64,000 nt of DNA from Pirellula staleyi DSM 6068 (GTDB lineage: Bacteria; Planctomycetota; Planctomycetia; Pirellulales; Pirellulaceae), in the NCBI RefSeq assembly GCF_000025185.1, contig NC_013720.1, positions 558,001-622,000 on the forward strand. Reading direction: 5' to 3'. A model generated the notes under the pieces. It was not told the origin of the DNA. It saw nothing but the letters and a program-made list of their open reading frames with translations, and did not search any database. How positions within the stretch are numbered: the stretch's first letter is position 1; each line of letters begins with the position of its first letter. Below, in pieces: positions 15,865-24,816 of the stretch. Both the position numbers and the translations under genes were made by a program.

Positions 15865-17964
15865 CTACGACCTTGTCGTTGTCAGCTTACTGCCGAGACC
15901 TCGCAGCGCGGCGGCGATACTACTGGCTCCAGTCACTGGCGCTTGGCAGCTGAAGTTTTGGCAGATATAGAGTGACAGCTGGCTCGACTCTTTGCCTTGT
16001 ACTAGTGGCGCCACAGGGCTGCTGGCATCGACCGGCAGGCCCGTCATGAGAGCTGCCACCACTTTACGCGGCGCATAGATTTTGCGAAGCGCGCGTGCTG
16101 TTTCACGCACTTCTGCTTCGGGTCCTGCAAGGACGATCTCGCTCGTTGGACCAACAAGCAAATCAGCCGCTTGAATCATCACTGCCGAGGCGGTGGGATT
16201 CGCCGTCACGGAACCGGAGGCAGCCAGAATTGCGCGCTCGGATGCCAGCAAATAAGCCTGTTTTCCGGTGATTTTGCCGAGCCGAGCCAGAGCGAGTGCT
16301 GCCATGCTGCTGCCGCTTGGAACACTCCCATCGTGCATATCTTTAGCGCGCGTGATCAAGGCTTCGTGATCGTCGGCGGTGAAGAAAAACCCCCCGCGCT
16401 CGTGGTCAGAAAAGTGGGCGATCATTTGATCGGCAAGCTCGACAGCGGCGCTGAGCCAGCGCGTGTGAAAGTCGGCTTCGTAGAGTGAAACGAGTGCATG
16501 AACGAGGTAGGCATAGTCGTCGAGATACGCAGCGAGCTTCGCGCGGCCATGGCGCCAAGTGTGAAGTAAACGGCCATCACTATCGCGCAGATGCTGGAGC
16601 ACAAAATCGGCGGCTCGCTGTGCGGCCAGCAAATAACGAGGTTCATCGAGCACTCCTGCCACTTCAGCCAGAGCATCGATTGCCAGCGCATTCCAGCTCG
16701 TCAAGATTTTGTCATCTTTACCGGGATGGACTCGCTTTTCACGAACGTCGAACAGAATCGCCCGATCTTCGGCCAGCTCATTCGACAACACTTCGAGCGG
16801 CATCTCCCACAAGCGACTCCAATCAGCAATCGAGCGGCTGAGATTCAAAATGCTAAAGCCATGTTCGAAGTTGCCACCTGGCGCAACATCGTAGACCTGA
16901 CAAAAACGGCTGCCTCGCTCGGGACCGAGAACTTCGTAAATCTCGGCCGGTTTCCAAACGTAAAACTTCCCCTCTTCGCCTTCGCTGTCCGCATCCTCGG
17001 TACTGTAAATGCCCCCGAGCTCATCGGTCATATCGCGCAGGAGATAATTGCATGTCTCACGCATCGTGGCAGCAAACTTGGCGTCTCCCGTAGCCTGATA
17101 AGCACGCACAAGCGCTCGCAGTAACAGGCTGTTGTCGTAGAGCATTTTTTCGAAGTGCGGAACGAGCCAGCGCTCGTCGACACTGTAGCGCGCAAAGCCG
17201 CCGCCGAGATGATCGTAGATACCTCCAGCCGACATTTTTTCGAGAGTCACCAGGGTCATCTCGGCCACATCAACACGCGCAGAGCGTTGCCATTCGAGCA
17301 GTAGCAACTCGAGATCCATCGAGTGGGGAAACTTCGGCGCGCTACCAAATCCGCCATAGCGGCTGTCAAATGCGCGCGACAGCCGCGCTGCGGCGGTCTC
17401 CATCCAACCGTCGACCATCGAGCGAGAAACGGAAAGTGGCAGCTGCGCGGGGGTGTTAGAAGTCGCCAGTGAACCGAGATGATCGGTCAACTCCGTCGCT
17501 TGCGAGAGCGCCTGCTCGCGCCGATTTTTCCAAGCGTCGATTACTGCGCGAATCACGCGACTGAAGCCGGGCATTCCCTGGCGGTCGGTCGGCGGCCAGT
17601 AGGTCCCTCCAAAAAAGGGCTTCCCTTCTGGAGTCAGAAAAACCGACATCGGCCAGCCACCGCGCCCGGTCATCAGCTGCACGGCATCCATGTAAATCTG
17701 ATCGAGATCGGGTCGCTCTTCGCGATCGACTTTGATGCAGACAAAATGCTCGTTGAGATAGTCGGCGATCTCTTGGCTCTCGAAACTTTCGTGCTCCATC
17801 ACATGGCACCAGTGACAAGCGGAATAGCCGATCGAGAGGAAGATCGGTTTGTCTTCGGCGCGCGATCGCTCGAGTGCTTCGCTCGACCAGGGATACCAGT
17901 CGACCGGATTATTTTGGTGCTGAAGCAGGTAGGGACTCGACTCGCTTGCTAGTCGGTTGGGCAT
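15865..17964 (-). CDS. DUF255 thioredoxin-fold protein (YyaL/SPATA20 family)
   Basis: 699 aa from the ATG at 17964; an upstream ATG at 17994 would add ten residues not typical of the family. The protein begins [24 protein letters not shown], the family hallmark, followed by a thioredoxin-like domain with [15 protein letters not shown] (CxxC variant). A long alpha/alpha-toroid like that of glycosidases makes up the rest ([44 protein letters not shown]). Length and architecture are standard. The biochemical role of the family is not settled; it is cytoplasmic. Its stop lies 8 bases from the stop of the convergent prepilin-CBS gene. Confidence 0.9.
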   Translation of the reverse strand: MPNRLASESSPYLLQHQNNPVDWYPWSSEALERSRAEDKPIFLSIGYSACHWCHVMEHESFESQEIADYLNEHFVCIKVDREERPDLDQIYMDAVQLMTGRGGWPMSVFLTPEGKPFFGGTYWPPTDRQGMPGFSRVIRAVIDAWKNRREQALSQATELTDHLGSLATSNTPAQLPLSVSRSMVDGWMETAAARLSRAFDSRYGGFGSAPKFPHSMDLELLLLEWQRSARVDVAEMTLVTLEKMSAGGIYDHLGGGFARYSVDERWLVPHFEKMLYDNSLLLRALVRAYQATGDAKFAATMRETCNYLLRDMTDELGGIYSTEDADSEGEEGKFYVWKPAEIYEVLGPERGSRFCQVYDVAPGGNFEHGFSILNLSRSIADWSRLWEMPLEVLSNELAEDRAILFDVREKRVHPGKDDKILTSWNALAIDALAEVAGVLDEPRYLLAAQRAADFVLQHLRDSDGRLLHTWRHGRAKLAAYLDDYAYLVHALVSLYEADFHTRWLSAAVELADQMIAHFSDHERGGFFFTADDHEALITRAKDMHDGSVPSGSSMAALALARLGKITGKQAYLLASERAILAASGSVTANPTASAVMIQAADLLVGPTSEIVLAGPEAEVRETARALRKIYAPRKVVAALMTGLPVDASSPVAPLVQGKESSQLSLYICQNFSCQAPVTGASSIAAALRGLGSKLTTTRS

Positions 17965-18967
17965 GGTCGTTTCGCAGTGTTCGAGAGGCTGCATGCAAGT
18001 GGCACGCAGAGGGATCGAAAATCGTGTGCAGTTGGACGGTGGTTAATTGTAGTAGTGTAGTGATTCCGCACGCAGCGGAGTCTGTCGGCGGGCGGAAGTG
18101 CAAGTTCGGAGCGATCCCCCGAAAGTGTCTCTTCTAGAAACTGGGGAACGATTTTGCCAACCGGCGATGGACTGCATCGCGAGCAACATTCTTGCAAAAC
18201 ACGCGAAAAACAGCAGAAAAAAGATCTACGATTTTTGAGGTCGATTCGGGCTTGGCAACGAGGCGAGTCGCGCCTACTATTCCACTCCCACACACGACAA
18301 GCCGCTGTCAGCAGCGACCGGAAGTGGACTGAAAAAATTTCTCGTTTGGCACGCAAGATTGTGGCAAGCGAGGCGAAGAAGTTTCCGATACTAGAGGTCA
18401 GTCGGCGAGTTCACAACCGGCGGTTGTGCTATAATTCGCAGAGCGAGTGTTGTCACAAAACAAGCGATTGATCGCTTGTGCTAATAAGTAATTTTTACGA
18501 AACAGCGATACAGCCTTTGGCAAGATTTGACTGAGGGATCAACTTATCCGGGATGGCCTAGATCACTAAACGGCAAGTGCAGAAGCACGCCCGATCTCGC
18601 CAATCTCCCAGCGACTCCATTCCGTCGCAATCGGCCGAGGGCTTGTTTCACTAAGTAGAGCCCCGGAAGAGCAATCTTCTGGGGCTTTGCTATTTCTTGG
18701 CCGACTTTATTGCTTCTAGGCCGATCTTCAGACGCTTCCAGCGTGATGAGCTTGTGAACTAAGTGGCCTCCTGCTGTAGCGATTGTGCGAATTTCGAGGG
18801 GCAACTGATTCGCGTGACAGCCGGCTCTACGATTTTCTCGAAAACGACCACGACCTCCCGCAGGATCTTGACGTAGGTTTGCTGTTGCGAGGATTACTCG
18901 CGCTGCTGGTGCACCGCACCTGCTGGCCGTTTCCTTCGAGCGACAAATCCTCTGGCGAGCCCTGGCG
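17965..18967. other. 1-kb gene-poor intergenic region
   Basis: No gene with recognisable product is seen. A 153-codon minus-strand frame (18544-19005) is Arg-rich and looks non-coding. Between a TATAAT box at 18430-18435 and a hairpin with loop GCAA at about 18658-18686 lie 220 bases that could be a transcribed RNA. A short perfect stem at 18460-18479 lies inside it. Confidence 0.5.
18436..18690 (+). ncRNA. Candidate small RNA between a -10 box and a terminator-like hairpin
   Basis: A TATAAT -10 box at 18430-18435 precedes the segment, though no good -35 is seen. Near the start, ACAAGCGAT (18460-18468) and ATCGCTTGT (18471-18479) can fold into a hairpin. The far end has AGCCCCGGAAGA, loop GCAA, TCTTCTGGGGCT, a 12-bp stem with one G-T pair, followed by TTGCTATTTCTTGG. 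It does not resemble tmRNA, RNase P, SRP or a tRNA. Either the RNA or only the terminator may be real. Confidence 0.3.
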
Positions 18968-19288
18968 ATGCTCTTCTCCTTCAAGACTTGGCAGCACGAC
19001 CGCAAAGCAATGTGGGCCGCGATCTATATTGCTGGCGCGTTTGTTGCCGGTGGTGGAATGCTCGAGGTCGTTTGCCTCTCGACACTGCTGCGATCCCACA
19101 ACTCGCAGACCGCAGCTGTTCCAAGCTCGGCAGAGACCAACGGAACTGACAGCAGTCTCGCGGCCAGTTCCCCGCCAGGGAGAGACGAGAAACAGCGGCC
19201 TGTTGCTCCCATGAGCGAACAACTAGCTGTGGCGACGAGCCCACCTGATGCCGTGCTGATTACTCCGACGCCTGGGCTCAGCCACTAG
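18968..19288 (+). CDS. Small membrane-anchored hypothetical protein
   Basis: 106 aa. A short basic N-terminus (MLFSFKTWQHDRK) is followed by one membrane helix (AMWAAIYIAGAFVAGGGMLEVVCLSTLL) and a Ser/Thr/Pro-rich tail without recognisable domain. The basic start and helix would place the tail outside the cytoplasm. No Shine-Dalgarno site is evident and no family is recognised. It is the only plausible gene between the DUF255 gene and the STAS pair. Confidence 0.4.
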   Translation: MLFSFKTWQHDRKAMWAAIYIAGAFVAGGGMLEVVCLSTLLRSHNSQTAAVPSSAETNGTDSSLAASSPPGRDEKQRPVAPMSEQLAVATSPPDAVLITPTPGLSH

Positions 19289-19323
19289 CTGACTCGACGA
19301 CGAATTGCATCGGATAAGAAGAT

Positions 19324-19788
19324 TTACGAAATCGACTGCTGATCGCTAGCGGTGGTGGTATCGCCCGACGCCACCAAAATGGCATCGCGACCTTGCTCGA
19401 GCGTTTGCTGAGCATTCTGCATCGCGAGGACTTCGAGCGCCTCTTCACGCGAACCGTAGTGCGGCCAGATTTGCGAAAAACGAGTCGCTACGAGAACCTC
19501 GCTGGCGATTGAGGAAACATTGCAGAGGACCAGTTTTCGGTGCTGTCGTTTCGTGTGCTTCCACAAGTGGACCATCCACTCGAGCATCGTGCTTCCGAAG
19601 TATGGAACACCCGCCAGATCGACCAGCACATCGCGCGAACCGGTCTCTTCGAGGCTTTTCTCGAGCGCTTTCCAGGTGGCGGCCAGATCGAGGTCGCGGT
19701 GCACACCAAACTTGTAGGTCGGTACTACTAGCAACACATGATCGGTCGTTTCGACATGCAGCAGTGGTGAATCATTCATGGTTGTCAT
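19324..19788 (-). CDS. STAS-domain anti-sigma-factor antagonist
   Basis: 154 aa. Residues about 10-120 form a STAS domain: HVLLVVPTYKFGVHRDLDLAATWKALEKSL, then VLVDLAGVPYFGSTMLEWMVHLWKHTKRQHRKLVLCNVSS. Ser66 in YFGSTM lies at the regulatory phosphorylation position of SpoIIAA/RsbV-type proteins. A 35-residue tail follows. The start overlaps the stop of the receiver-kinase gene by four bases (ATGA), so the two are translationally coupled and most likely act as a partner-switching pair. The target sigma factor is not in the window. Confidence 0.85.
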   Translation of the reverse strand: MTTMNDSPLLHVETTDHVLLVVPTYKFGVHRDLDLAATWKALEKSLEETGSRDVLVDLAGVPYFGSTMLEWMVHLWKHTKRQHRKLVLCNVSSIASEVLVATRFSQIWPHYGSREEALEVLAMQNAQQTLEQGRDAILVASGDTTTASDQQSIS

Positions 19789-20756
19789 GCTCCTTCGCGA
19801 CTGACACTCGCTCGTTTGATCATGGTCACTTCGTTGCCGGTGGCATTGAAATGCACTTCATCCATGAACGTGCGCATCAGCAAGAGTCCACGACCACTCA
19901 CTTTCTCGATATTCGCCGGATCCGTTGGATCGGGAAGTTTACGAGGATCAAAGCCGGGTCCTTCGTCCCGGATCACGAACGTCGCTTGTTCGATCGAAAC
20001 TCGGAACGACAAATGTAATCGTCGGCTTCGGAAGGGCTCCATGCAACTGCGAAGTGCCAAAAGTTCTTGATATTCGACCGGATCTCCTTCGCGCTGTTCG
20101 CTCGTGAGTTCGAGATTTCCGTGGAACATGGCGTTGCGAATTGCTTCTTCGAGAGCGATCGAAACGCGTATCACACTCGAGTCGTCGCACAGACCAACGC
20201 TGGTCAGCAAGCTTTGGGCATAACTAATCAGGGGAGGTATCAGTTCGGGATCGCTCGAGAGTTCGAACAGCAGCGCACCTTCGCGCAAGCATGCCAGCAA
20301 TTTTTTGTGAGCGACACCATCAGCCACCCGTGCTAGTACGTCGAGCACGGTCGGAACGAGCTGCTGCGCGAGATGTGCCTTGGGAATGTAGGTGGTGGCT
20401 CCCGCCGCAAGTGAGTCGACAGCCGCTTGTTCGGTCCCTGCACTGGTGACCACGATGACCGGGAGGCTGGGATATTTCGTAGTGACCGCTTCCACAAGCT
20501 GAAGACCGCCCGACTCAAATACTTCGCGATCCGCGCTTGTTGCTTTCGTCCGCGAGCGCGACACTTGTGCAGACGCATCGATGCCAGGCATCATCAGGTC
20601 GGTGATCACCAGATCGGGGAGCATGGCTTCGAGAGCCGCCAGCGCTTCGCGAGCCGAGGCAACCGACTGTACTTCGAGTGCGGTCGAGCGCTCGAGAAGT
20701 CCCGCCACGAGATGTCGGTCGACGGCTGTATCGTCGATCACGAGCACTTTTGGCAT
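19785..20756 (-). CDS. Response regulator fused to anti-sigma-type HATPase
   Basis: 323 aa from the ATG at 20756; upstream in-frame sequence back to 20843 is unconserved. Residues 1-125 are a receiver domain (VLVIDDTAVDRHLVAGLL) with phospho-acceptor Asp53 in ITDLMMPG, and a roughly 20-residue insertion after it (SAQVSRSRTKATSADRE). Residues about 190-323 form an RsbW/SpoIIAB-type HATPase: N box EEAIRNAMFHGN, G1 IRDEGPGFD, G2 SGRGLLLMRTFMDEV. There is no histidine-kinase dimerisation region. A two-component signal would therefore control an anti-sigma or Ser/Thr kinase that acts on the coupled STAS protein. Confidence 0.88.
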   Translation of the reverse strand: MPKVLVIDDTAVDRHLVAGLLERSTALEVQSVASAREALAALEAMLPDLVITDLMMPGIDASAQVSRSRTKATSADREVFESGGLQLVEAVTTKYPSLPVIVVTSAGTEQAAVDSLAAGATTYIPKAHLAQQLVPTVLDVLARVADGVAHKKLLACLREGALLFELSSDPELIPPLISYAQSLLTSVGLCDDSSVIRVSIALEEAIRNAMFHGNLELTSEQREGDPVEYQELLALRSCMEPFRSRRLHLSFRVSIEQATFVIRDEGPGFDPRKLPDPTDPANIEKVSGRGLLLMRTFMDEVHFNATGNEVTMIKRASVSREGA

Positions 20757-21088
20757 TGCGCGATTACCCTTGCGTGCGTGATTTTGGGGCGAGAAGCGAT
20801 GTGACAAGAAAAAATGGAGCGAGCGGCTGATAAGCGTCCCCACCAGCCGCGAGTGCGGCGTTCTGGCTACCAGTAGACCATTCTCGAAAGAATTCTACCA
20901 GCCTTGCTCAGCGTAACGAGCCCTGCGCTAACCCGCCCTGAAGATTCCATCAAGAATTGTCGCAAACTGGCTCAGCCAAGGCAAATCGCCCACCGAAGCG
21001 AGCGGCTGAGATTGGGTGGCTCATGCGTTGCGCCGGTAATTCGTGCGGAAATTGACGAAGAAGCGTTCTCAAAAATGGAAGACGCGCT
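20757..21088. other. Intergenic region, no feature recognised
   Basis: Contains the upstream region of the leftward receiver-HATPase gene and the end of the leftward lipoate cluster. Short frames cross it without recognisable products. No hairpin with a T run was seen. Confidence 0.4.
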
Positions 21089-21337
21089 CTAGCGATCAGA
21101 CTCGATGATGGCGAGGACTTGGCCGATGTGAAGCGGCTCGCTGGTTCCGACAAGACGCTGGGCGAGAATGCCGGTAGCGGGAGCGGTGAGTTCGACCGCG
21201 ATTTCCCCCGCGAGAACTTCCAGCAGCTTTTCCCCCTCCACCACGCGCGAGCCTTGGGGCGCGAGCCAAGCGATGGTGCGGAGTGGAACTCCACCGAGGT
21301 CGAGCGATGGCATCGAGAAATTGACGCGGCGTTTCAT
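21089..21337 (-). CDS. Stand-alone lipoyl/biotinyl-like domain without the modified Lys
   Basis: 82 aa. Fold motifs match the E2/lipoyl domain: a first strand with MPSLDLGG, GSRVVEGEKLLEVLAGEIAVELTAPATGIL, then VGTSEPLHIGQVLAIIES. In true lipoyl domains the hairpin after LLEV reads E-T-D-K-A with the modified Lys; here it reads L-A-G-E-I, with Glu45 at the Lys position. It should not be lipoylated. Ribosome site AAAGGA is 6-7 bases before the ATG. It lies 41 bases after lipA on the same strand and probably shares its transcript. It might be a non-modifiable binder or structural mimic. Confidence 0.7.
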   Translation of the reverse strand: MKRRVNFSMPSLDLGGVPLRTIAWLAPQGSRVVEGEKLLEVLAGEIAVELTAPATGILAQRLVGTSEPLHIGQVLAIIESDR

Positions 21338-21378
21338 CGGAATCCTTTCGCGAAGCTGATGAGGTCGCCTGGTTCGAT

Positions 21379-22251
21379 TTACAGCTGCGGCGACTCGTGC
21401 TCGGCCATTTCGCGAGCGTGATAGCTGCTGCGAACCAGTGGTCCGCTGGCAACTTGCGAGAACCCAAGCTGTTTGGCAATTGCGCCGAGCTCGTCGAATT
21501 CTTCGGGGGGAACGTAGCGCACGACTGGCAGGTAGTTGTCGGCCGATTTAGCACTCGGCATCAGGTATTGGCCAAGTGTCAGGAAATCGCAGCCCACGCT
21601 TCGGAGATCGGCCAGAGTATCGAGCAACTCTTGACGTTCTTCGCCGAGACCGAGCATCAAACCACTCTTCGTTTTGATCGAGGGGTCGCGCTCTTTAATG
21701 CGCTCGAGCAGTCGCAGGGTCCAGCGATAGTCGCTCTTGGGACCTCGCACTTTGCGATAGAGCCGAGGGACCGTTTCGGTGTTGTGATTGAAGACATCGG
21801 GGCGGGCATCGATGACACGATCGAGCGCTTCGGGGCAGGTGACGAAATCGGGAGTGAGGACTTCAATTGCCGCGCCGGTTCGAGCACGCACCGCTTGAAT
21901 GCAGCGCACATAATGATCGGCACCACCGTCGCGCAAATCGTCGCGCGTGACGCTGGTAATCACCACATGCTTGAGCCCCAGCCGAGCGGCGGCTTCGGCG
22001 AGCCGTTCGGGCTCGTCTTGCGAAAGTGGTGCGGGGCGTCCGCGATCGACGGCACAAAAACCACATGGCCGGGTGCAGACTGCGCCGAGGATCATGAACG
22101 TGGCGGTCTTTTGCGAGTAGCACTCCATCCGATTGGGGCACTTCGCGTTGTCGCACACCGTCTCGAGTTTGAGTTCTTCGAGCAAACCGGCGGTGAAGTT
22201 GCCAAAGTTTCCTTTGGGGACCTCGCGTTTCAGCCAGCGAGGCAGACGCAT
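21379..22251 (-). CDS. lipA: Lipoyl synthase
   Basis: 290 aa from the ATG at 22251, which gives the family's usual start (MRLPRWLKREVPKG); the frame is open further upstream into the previous gene. It has the auxiliary cluster motif CDNAKCPNRMEC and the radical-SAM motif CTRPCGFC, then VITSVTRDDLRDGGADHY, FNHNTETVPRLY and KTKSGLMLGLGE. The enzyme inserts two sulfurs into protein-bound octanoyl groups, using S-adenosylmethionine and two iron-sulfur clusters. All key cysteines are present, unlike the neighbouring LipB-like protein. Downstream is the Lys-less lipoyl-like domain. Confidence 0.95.
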   Translation of the reverse strand: MRLPRWLKREVPKGNFGNFTAGLLEELKLETVCDNAKCPNRMECYSQKTATFMILGAVCTRPCGFCAVDRGRPAPLSQDEPERLAEAAARLGLKHVVITSVTRDDLRDGGADHYVRCIQAVRARTGAAIEVLTPDFVTCPEALDRVIDARPDVFNHNTETVPRLYRKVRGPKSDYRWTLRLLERIKERDPSIKTKSGLMLGLGEERQELLDTLADLRSVGCDFLTLGQYLMPSAKSADNYLPVVRYVPPEEFDELGAIAKQLGFSQVASGPLVRSSYHAREMAEHESPQL

Positions 22252-22318
22252 CAGTTGCTGGGGATCGGGCGATTCGCTCGATGAGCAACCCGAGTTAGGA
22301 ATCGAGACTAGCGGCAGT

Positions 22319-23107
22319 TCAAGCGGCGAGTTCACGCGAGGTATCCGGCAACTGAGCGAGGAACGGATGCGACTGATGGAGGTGAAACGACTCGCAGCCA
22401 AAAGCTTCGGCGAGGTGGTTCACCAGGAGTCGCGAGGTGGACTGTATTGTAGCTCCTCGCGCGTGGTCCGATAGTCGACAGTTCATGCTCTCGCCGCGCC
22501 GAATCGACGGCACATTAGCCCCTTGCAAAGCTGTTGTCGGGAAGGTGATCACTCGGCTGGCCGAGGAAACGTCGTTGGTGATATTCAGGAACATCCCCTG
22601 CTGCGTCACCTGGCGCCGAATGGCGAGTCCCAAAGCGGCCACAAGTCCGCCTGGGCCAAGCACATGCTGACTCGCCGGATGGAGTCGCGCCGGAAATCCT
22701 TGCTCGGCGAGTGCACGGACCACACCGTGGCGAAATTGCGTGGCAAATTGGCCAATGGTCAGGCGATGCCAACGGAGCGGAACGATCGGATAGATCGCCA
22801 GCTGACCCTCTTGATGCCACAGGCATCCCCCACCACGAGGGACATATTTGAGCGACAGGCCACGTCCCTCAAGCTCGGTCGACGAGAACTGAATGTCGCT
22901 GCGCACCCCACCTCGGCCGATGCTGACGACCCCCGCATGCTCGCAAAGCAGGAACGTGATTCGTCCATCGGCCCGCGAAATGGCGTCGTAAGCCAGACGC
23001 TGCTGAGCATGCTGCGCATCGTCGAAATCGACGCGTCCCAGCACGTAAAAGCTGGCCGCGAAATGGCGTTTCGCTCGGCGAACCTGTCCACTCGAGGTCA
23101 TGTCCAT
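22319..23107 (-). CDS. LipB-like protein lacking catalytic residues
   Basis: 262 aa. Fold and landmark motifs are of LipB octanoyltransferase: VVSIGRGG, RGGGCLWHQEGQLAIYPI (as RGGxxxxHxxGQ), ALGLAIRR, and GMFLNITND. The acyl-transfer residues are absent: against E. coli LipB, Lys135 maps to Leu155, the His before the GxxLNV strand to Gln170, and Cys169 of NPCG to Pro190. It therefore looks like a pseudoenzyme, or an enzyme using other residues, perhaps on lipoate-protein-ligase lines. It is divergent from smpB and upstream of lipA, 67 bases before its start. The ATG is either at 23107 or two codons later. Confidence 0.8.
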   Translation of the reverse strand: MDMTSSGQVRRAKRHFAASFYVLGRVDFDDAQHAQQRLAYDAISRADGRITFLLCEHAGVVSIGRGGVRSDIQFSSTELEGRGLSLKYVPRGGGCLWHQEGQLAIYPIVPLRWHRLTIGQFATQFRHGVVRALAEQGFPARLHPASQHVLGPGGLVAALGLAIRRQVTQQGMFLNITNDVSSASRVITFPTTALQGANVPSIRRGESMNCRLSDHARGATIQSTSRLLVNHLAEAFGCESFHLHQSHPFLAQLPDTSRELAA

Positions 23108-23365
23108 GACAGTTCTGTTAGCAGCAGTTCCAGACTGCTAGCGGCGCGCAATGTGGGCCACTAGACGAGAGGTGGAGGAAAGTTAGCAGAATTGAAAGCC
23201 TTGCAGGAAGAGCAGTTTAGCGCCGCGCGACTTCGCCAGACGCAACTCTCGAGCGGCATTTTCCTGCCGTAACGAGCTGATCTTTTGCTAGAATGCTTCG
23301 AAAGAGATACTCGCATTTAGCATCGGCTGGACAATCCCCTCCTGGCGACCTGCAACACGACTGTT

Positions 23366-23905
23366 ATGGCAAAGAGCGACAAAAAAACGAAACCTGCACC
23401 CAAGGCGGCACAAAAAGGGGCGGCCAAAGCAGCTCCCAAGAGTGCCGATCCGCCGGTGACGCTCGTCGCCGAGAATCGCAAAGCACGCTTCAATTACGAG
23501 ATCCTCGACTCGCTCGAGTGCGGCATTCAGCTGGTGGGTAGCGAGGTGAAAAGCCTCCGCGATGGGAAGCTGAGTCTCGACGAAGCCTATGCCCGCATTA
23601 AAGATGGGGATGTGTGGCTGGTGGGTGCCGACATCGCCGAATACAAGCAGGCGTCGATCTGGAACCATGCCCCCAAACGTCCACGCAAACTGCTGATGCA
23701 CAAACAGCAGATGCGTAAATTCGCCGGCACCAGCCACGACAAGGGGCTGACCCTTGTTCCGCTGAAGGTCTACTTCACCGAGCGCGGAATCGCCAAAGTG
23801 GTGATCGGCCTCTGCCGAGGTAAAAAGCTGCACGATAAACGCGAGACACTGAAGAAAAACGACGCCAAACGTGATATCAGCCGTGCCTTTCGCAAGAAGG
23901 TGTAA
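23366..23905 (+). CDS. smpB: SsrA-binding protein SmpB
   Basis: 179 aa. An Ala/Lys-rich N-terminal extension of about 30 residues precedes the SmpB barrel: NRKARFNYEILDSLECGIQLVGSEVKSLRDG, DGDVWLVGADIAEYKQAS, RPRKLLMHKQQM and LVPLKVYFTERGIAKVVIGLCRGKKLHDKRETLKKND. The basic tail RDISRAFRKKV enters the ribosomal mRNA channel. It binds tmRNA in trans-translation and rescues stalled ribosomes. The tmRNA gene itself was not found in the window. Divergent from the LipB-like gene. Confidence 0.96.
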   Translation: MAKSDKKTKPAPKAAQKGAAKAAPKSADPPVTLVAENRKARFNYEILDSLECGIQLVGSEVKSLRDGKLSLDEAYARIKDGDVWLVGADIAEYKQASIWNHAPKRPRKLLMHKQQMRKFAGTSHDKGLTLVPLKVYFTERGIAKVVIGLCRGKKLHDKRETLKKNDAKRDISRAFRKKV

Positions 23906-24055
23906 CGCGTCGGCCCGGCGGTTCTTCGATTCTTTATGCAGCGGCGCGAACCGCTGCGAGCCAGATTGCGTAGAGCCCCCAGCCTCGTCGTCTCGCAATT
24001 CACTTGCACGTGCCACACTTCGCGCCGTGTCAGTCACCTGCTACGTTCGCCGACT

Positions 24056-24742
24056 ATGCTTCAGCTGACCAACATCAAAAAGTCGTATCGCGAGCCGGGT
24101 GGCAATCCGCTGCCGGTGCTCGACATCCCTTCGTTCCGCGTCGAATCGGCCGAGCAAATTGCGCTCGTCGGTCGTAGTGGTGGTGGCAAAACCACGCTGC
24201 TGCATATCATCGCGGGGATCACGCGCGCAGATAGCGGATCGATCGTCCTCGACGGTCTCGAGCTGTCACAGCTCTCCGAACCGGGGCTCGACAAAGTCCG
24301 GGCTCAGAAGATTGGCTACGTTTTTCAAACGTTCAACCTTCTCTCCGGTTTTTCGGCGCTCGAAAATGTCTTGCTCGGGATGACGTTCGGCAAAGGAAAG
24401 TACGACAGCGACCGAGCGCGACAGCTGCTCGCCAAAGTGGGGCTCTCCCATCGTTTGGGGCATAAGCCGCGGCAACTGAGCGTCGGCGAACAGCAGCGCG
24501 TTGCAGTGGCTCGCGCGCTCGCCTGCAAACCAAGTCTGCTCCTGGCCGACGAACCGACGGCCAATATCGATCCGCGGAATCAGCAACACATCATCGACCT
24601 GATTCGCGAGTCGTGCCGCGACGAAGGCGTGTCGCTCGTCATCGTGACCCACTCGTCGGAAGTGGCTGGTCAGTTCACACGCATCGAGCGGCTGGAGCAA
24701 ATCAATCGAGCCATTGCCGATGTCGTAGCAACTACGAAGTAA
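24056..24742 (+). CDS. ABC transporter ATP-binding protein (LolD/MacB type)
   Basis: 228 aa from the ATG at 24056; the open frame to 23936 upstream is not conserved. Walker A GRSGGGKT, Q loop FQTFNLL, signature LSVGEQQRVAVARAL, Walker B LLLADEPTANID and H loop VTHSSE are all present. The small soluble ATPase of the LolD/MacB-like group pairs with the FtsX-type permease encoded 74 bases downstream. Likely role is lipoprotein or peptide/antibiotic extrusion in the cell envelope; cargo cannot be told from sequence. Confidence 0.92.
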   Translation: MLQLTNIKKSYREPGGNPLPVLDIPSFRVESAEQIALVGRSGGGKTTLLHIIAGITRADSGSIVLDGLELSQLSEPGLDKVRAQKIGYVFQTFNLLSGFSALENVLLGMTFGKGKYDSDRARQLLAKVGLSHRLGHKPRQLSVGEQQRVAVARALACKPSLLLADEPTANIDPRNQQHIIDLIRESCRDEGVSLVIVTHSSEVAGQFTRIERLEQINRAIADVVATTK

Positions 24743-24816
24743 AACGTTTGCACCTAGTTTGCCCCGCGCTTGCAGCTGTTGTTTGTAGCTCTTGTTTGCC
24801 CAAGGATTCGCTTCCG

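Noticed and set aside
18544-19005. 153-codon minus-strand frame
   Set aside because: Arg/Ala/Gly-rich translation typical of a non-coding frame in high-GC DNA; overlaps the terminator-like hairpin and the start of a better candidate gene.
22252-22401. Upstream extension of lipA
   Set aside because: Ser/Pro-rich and partly inside the LipB-like gene; LipA proteins usually begin near LPRWL.
23288-24037. 249-codon minus-strand frame opposite smpB
   Set aside because: It is fully antisense to smpB, which has a clear family match.
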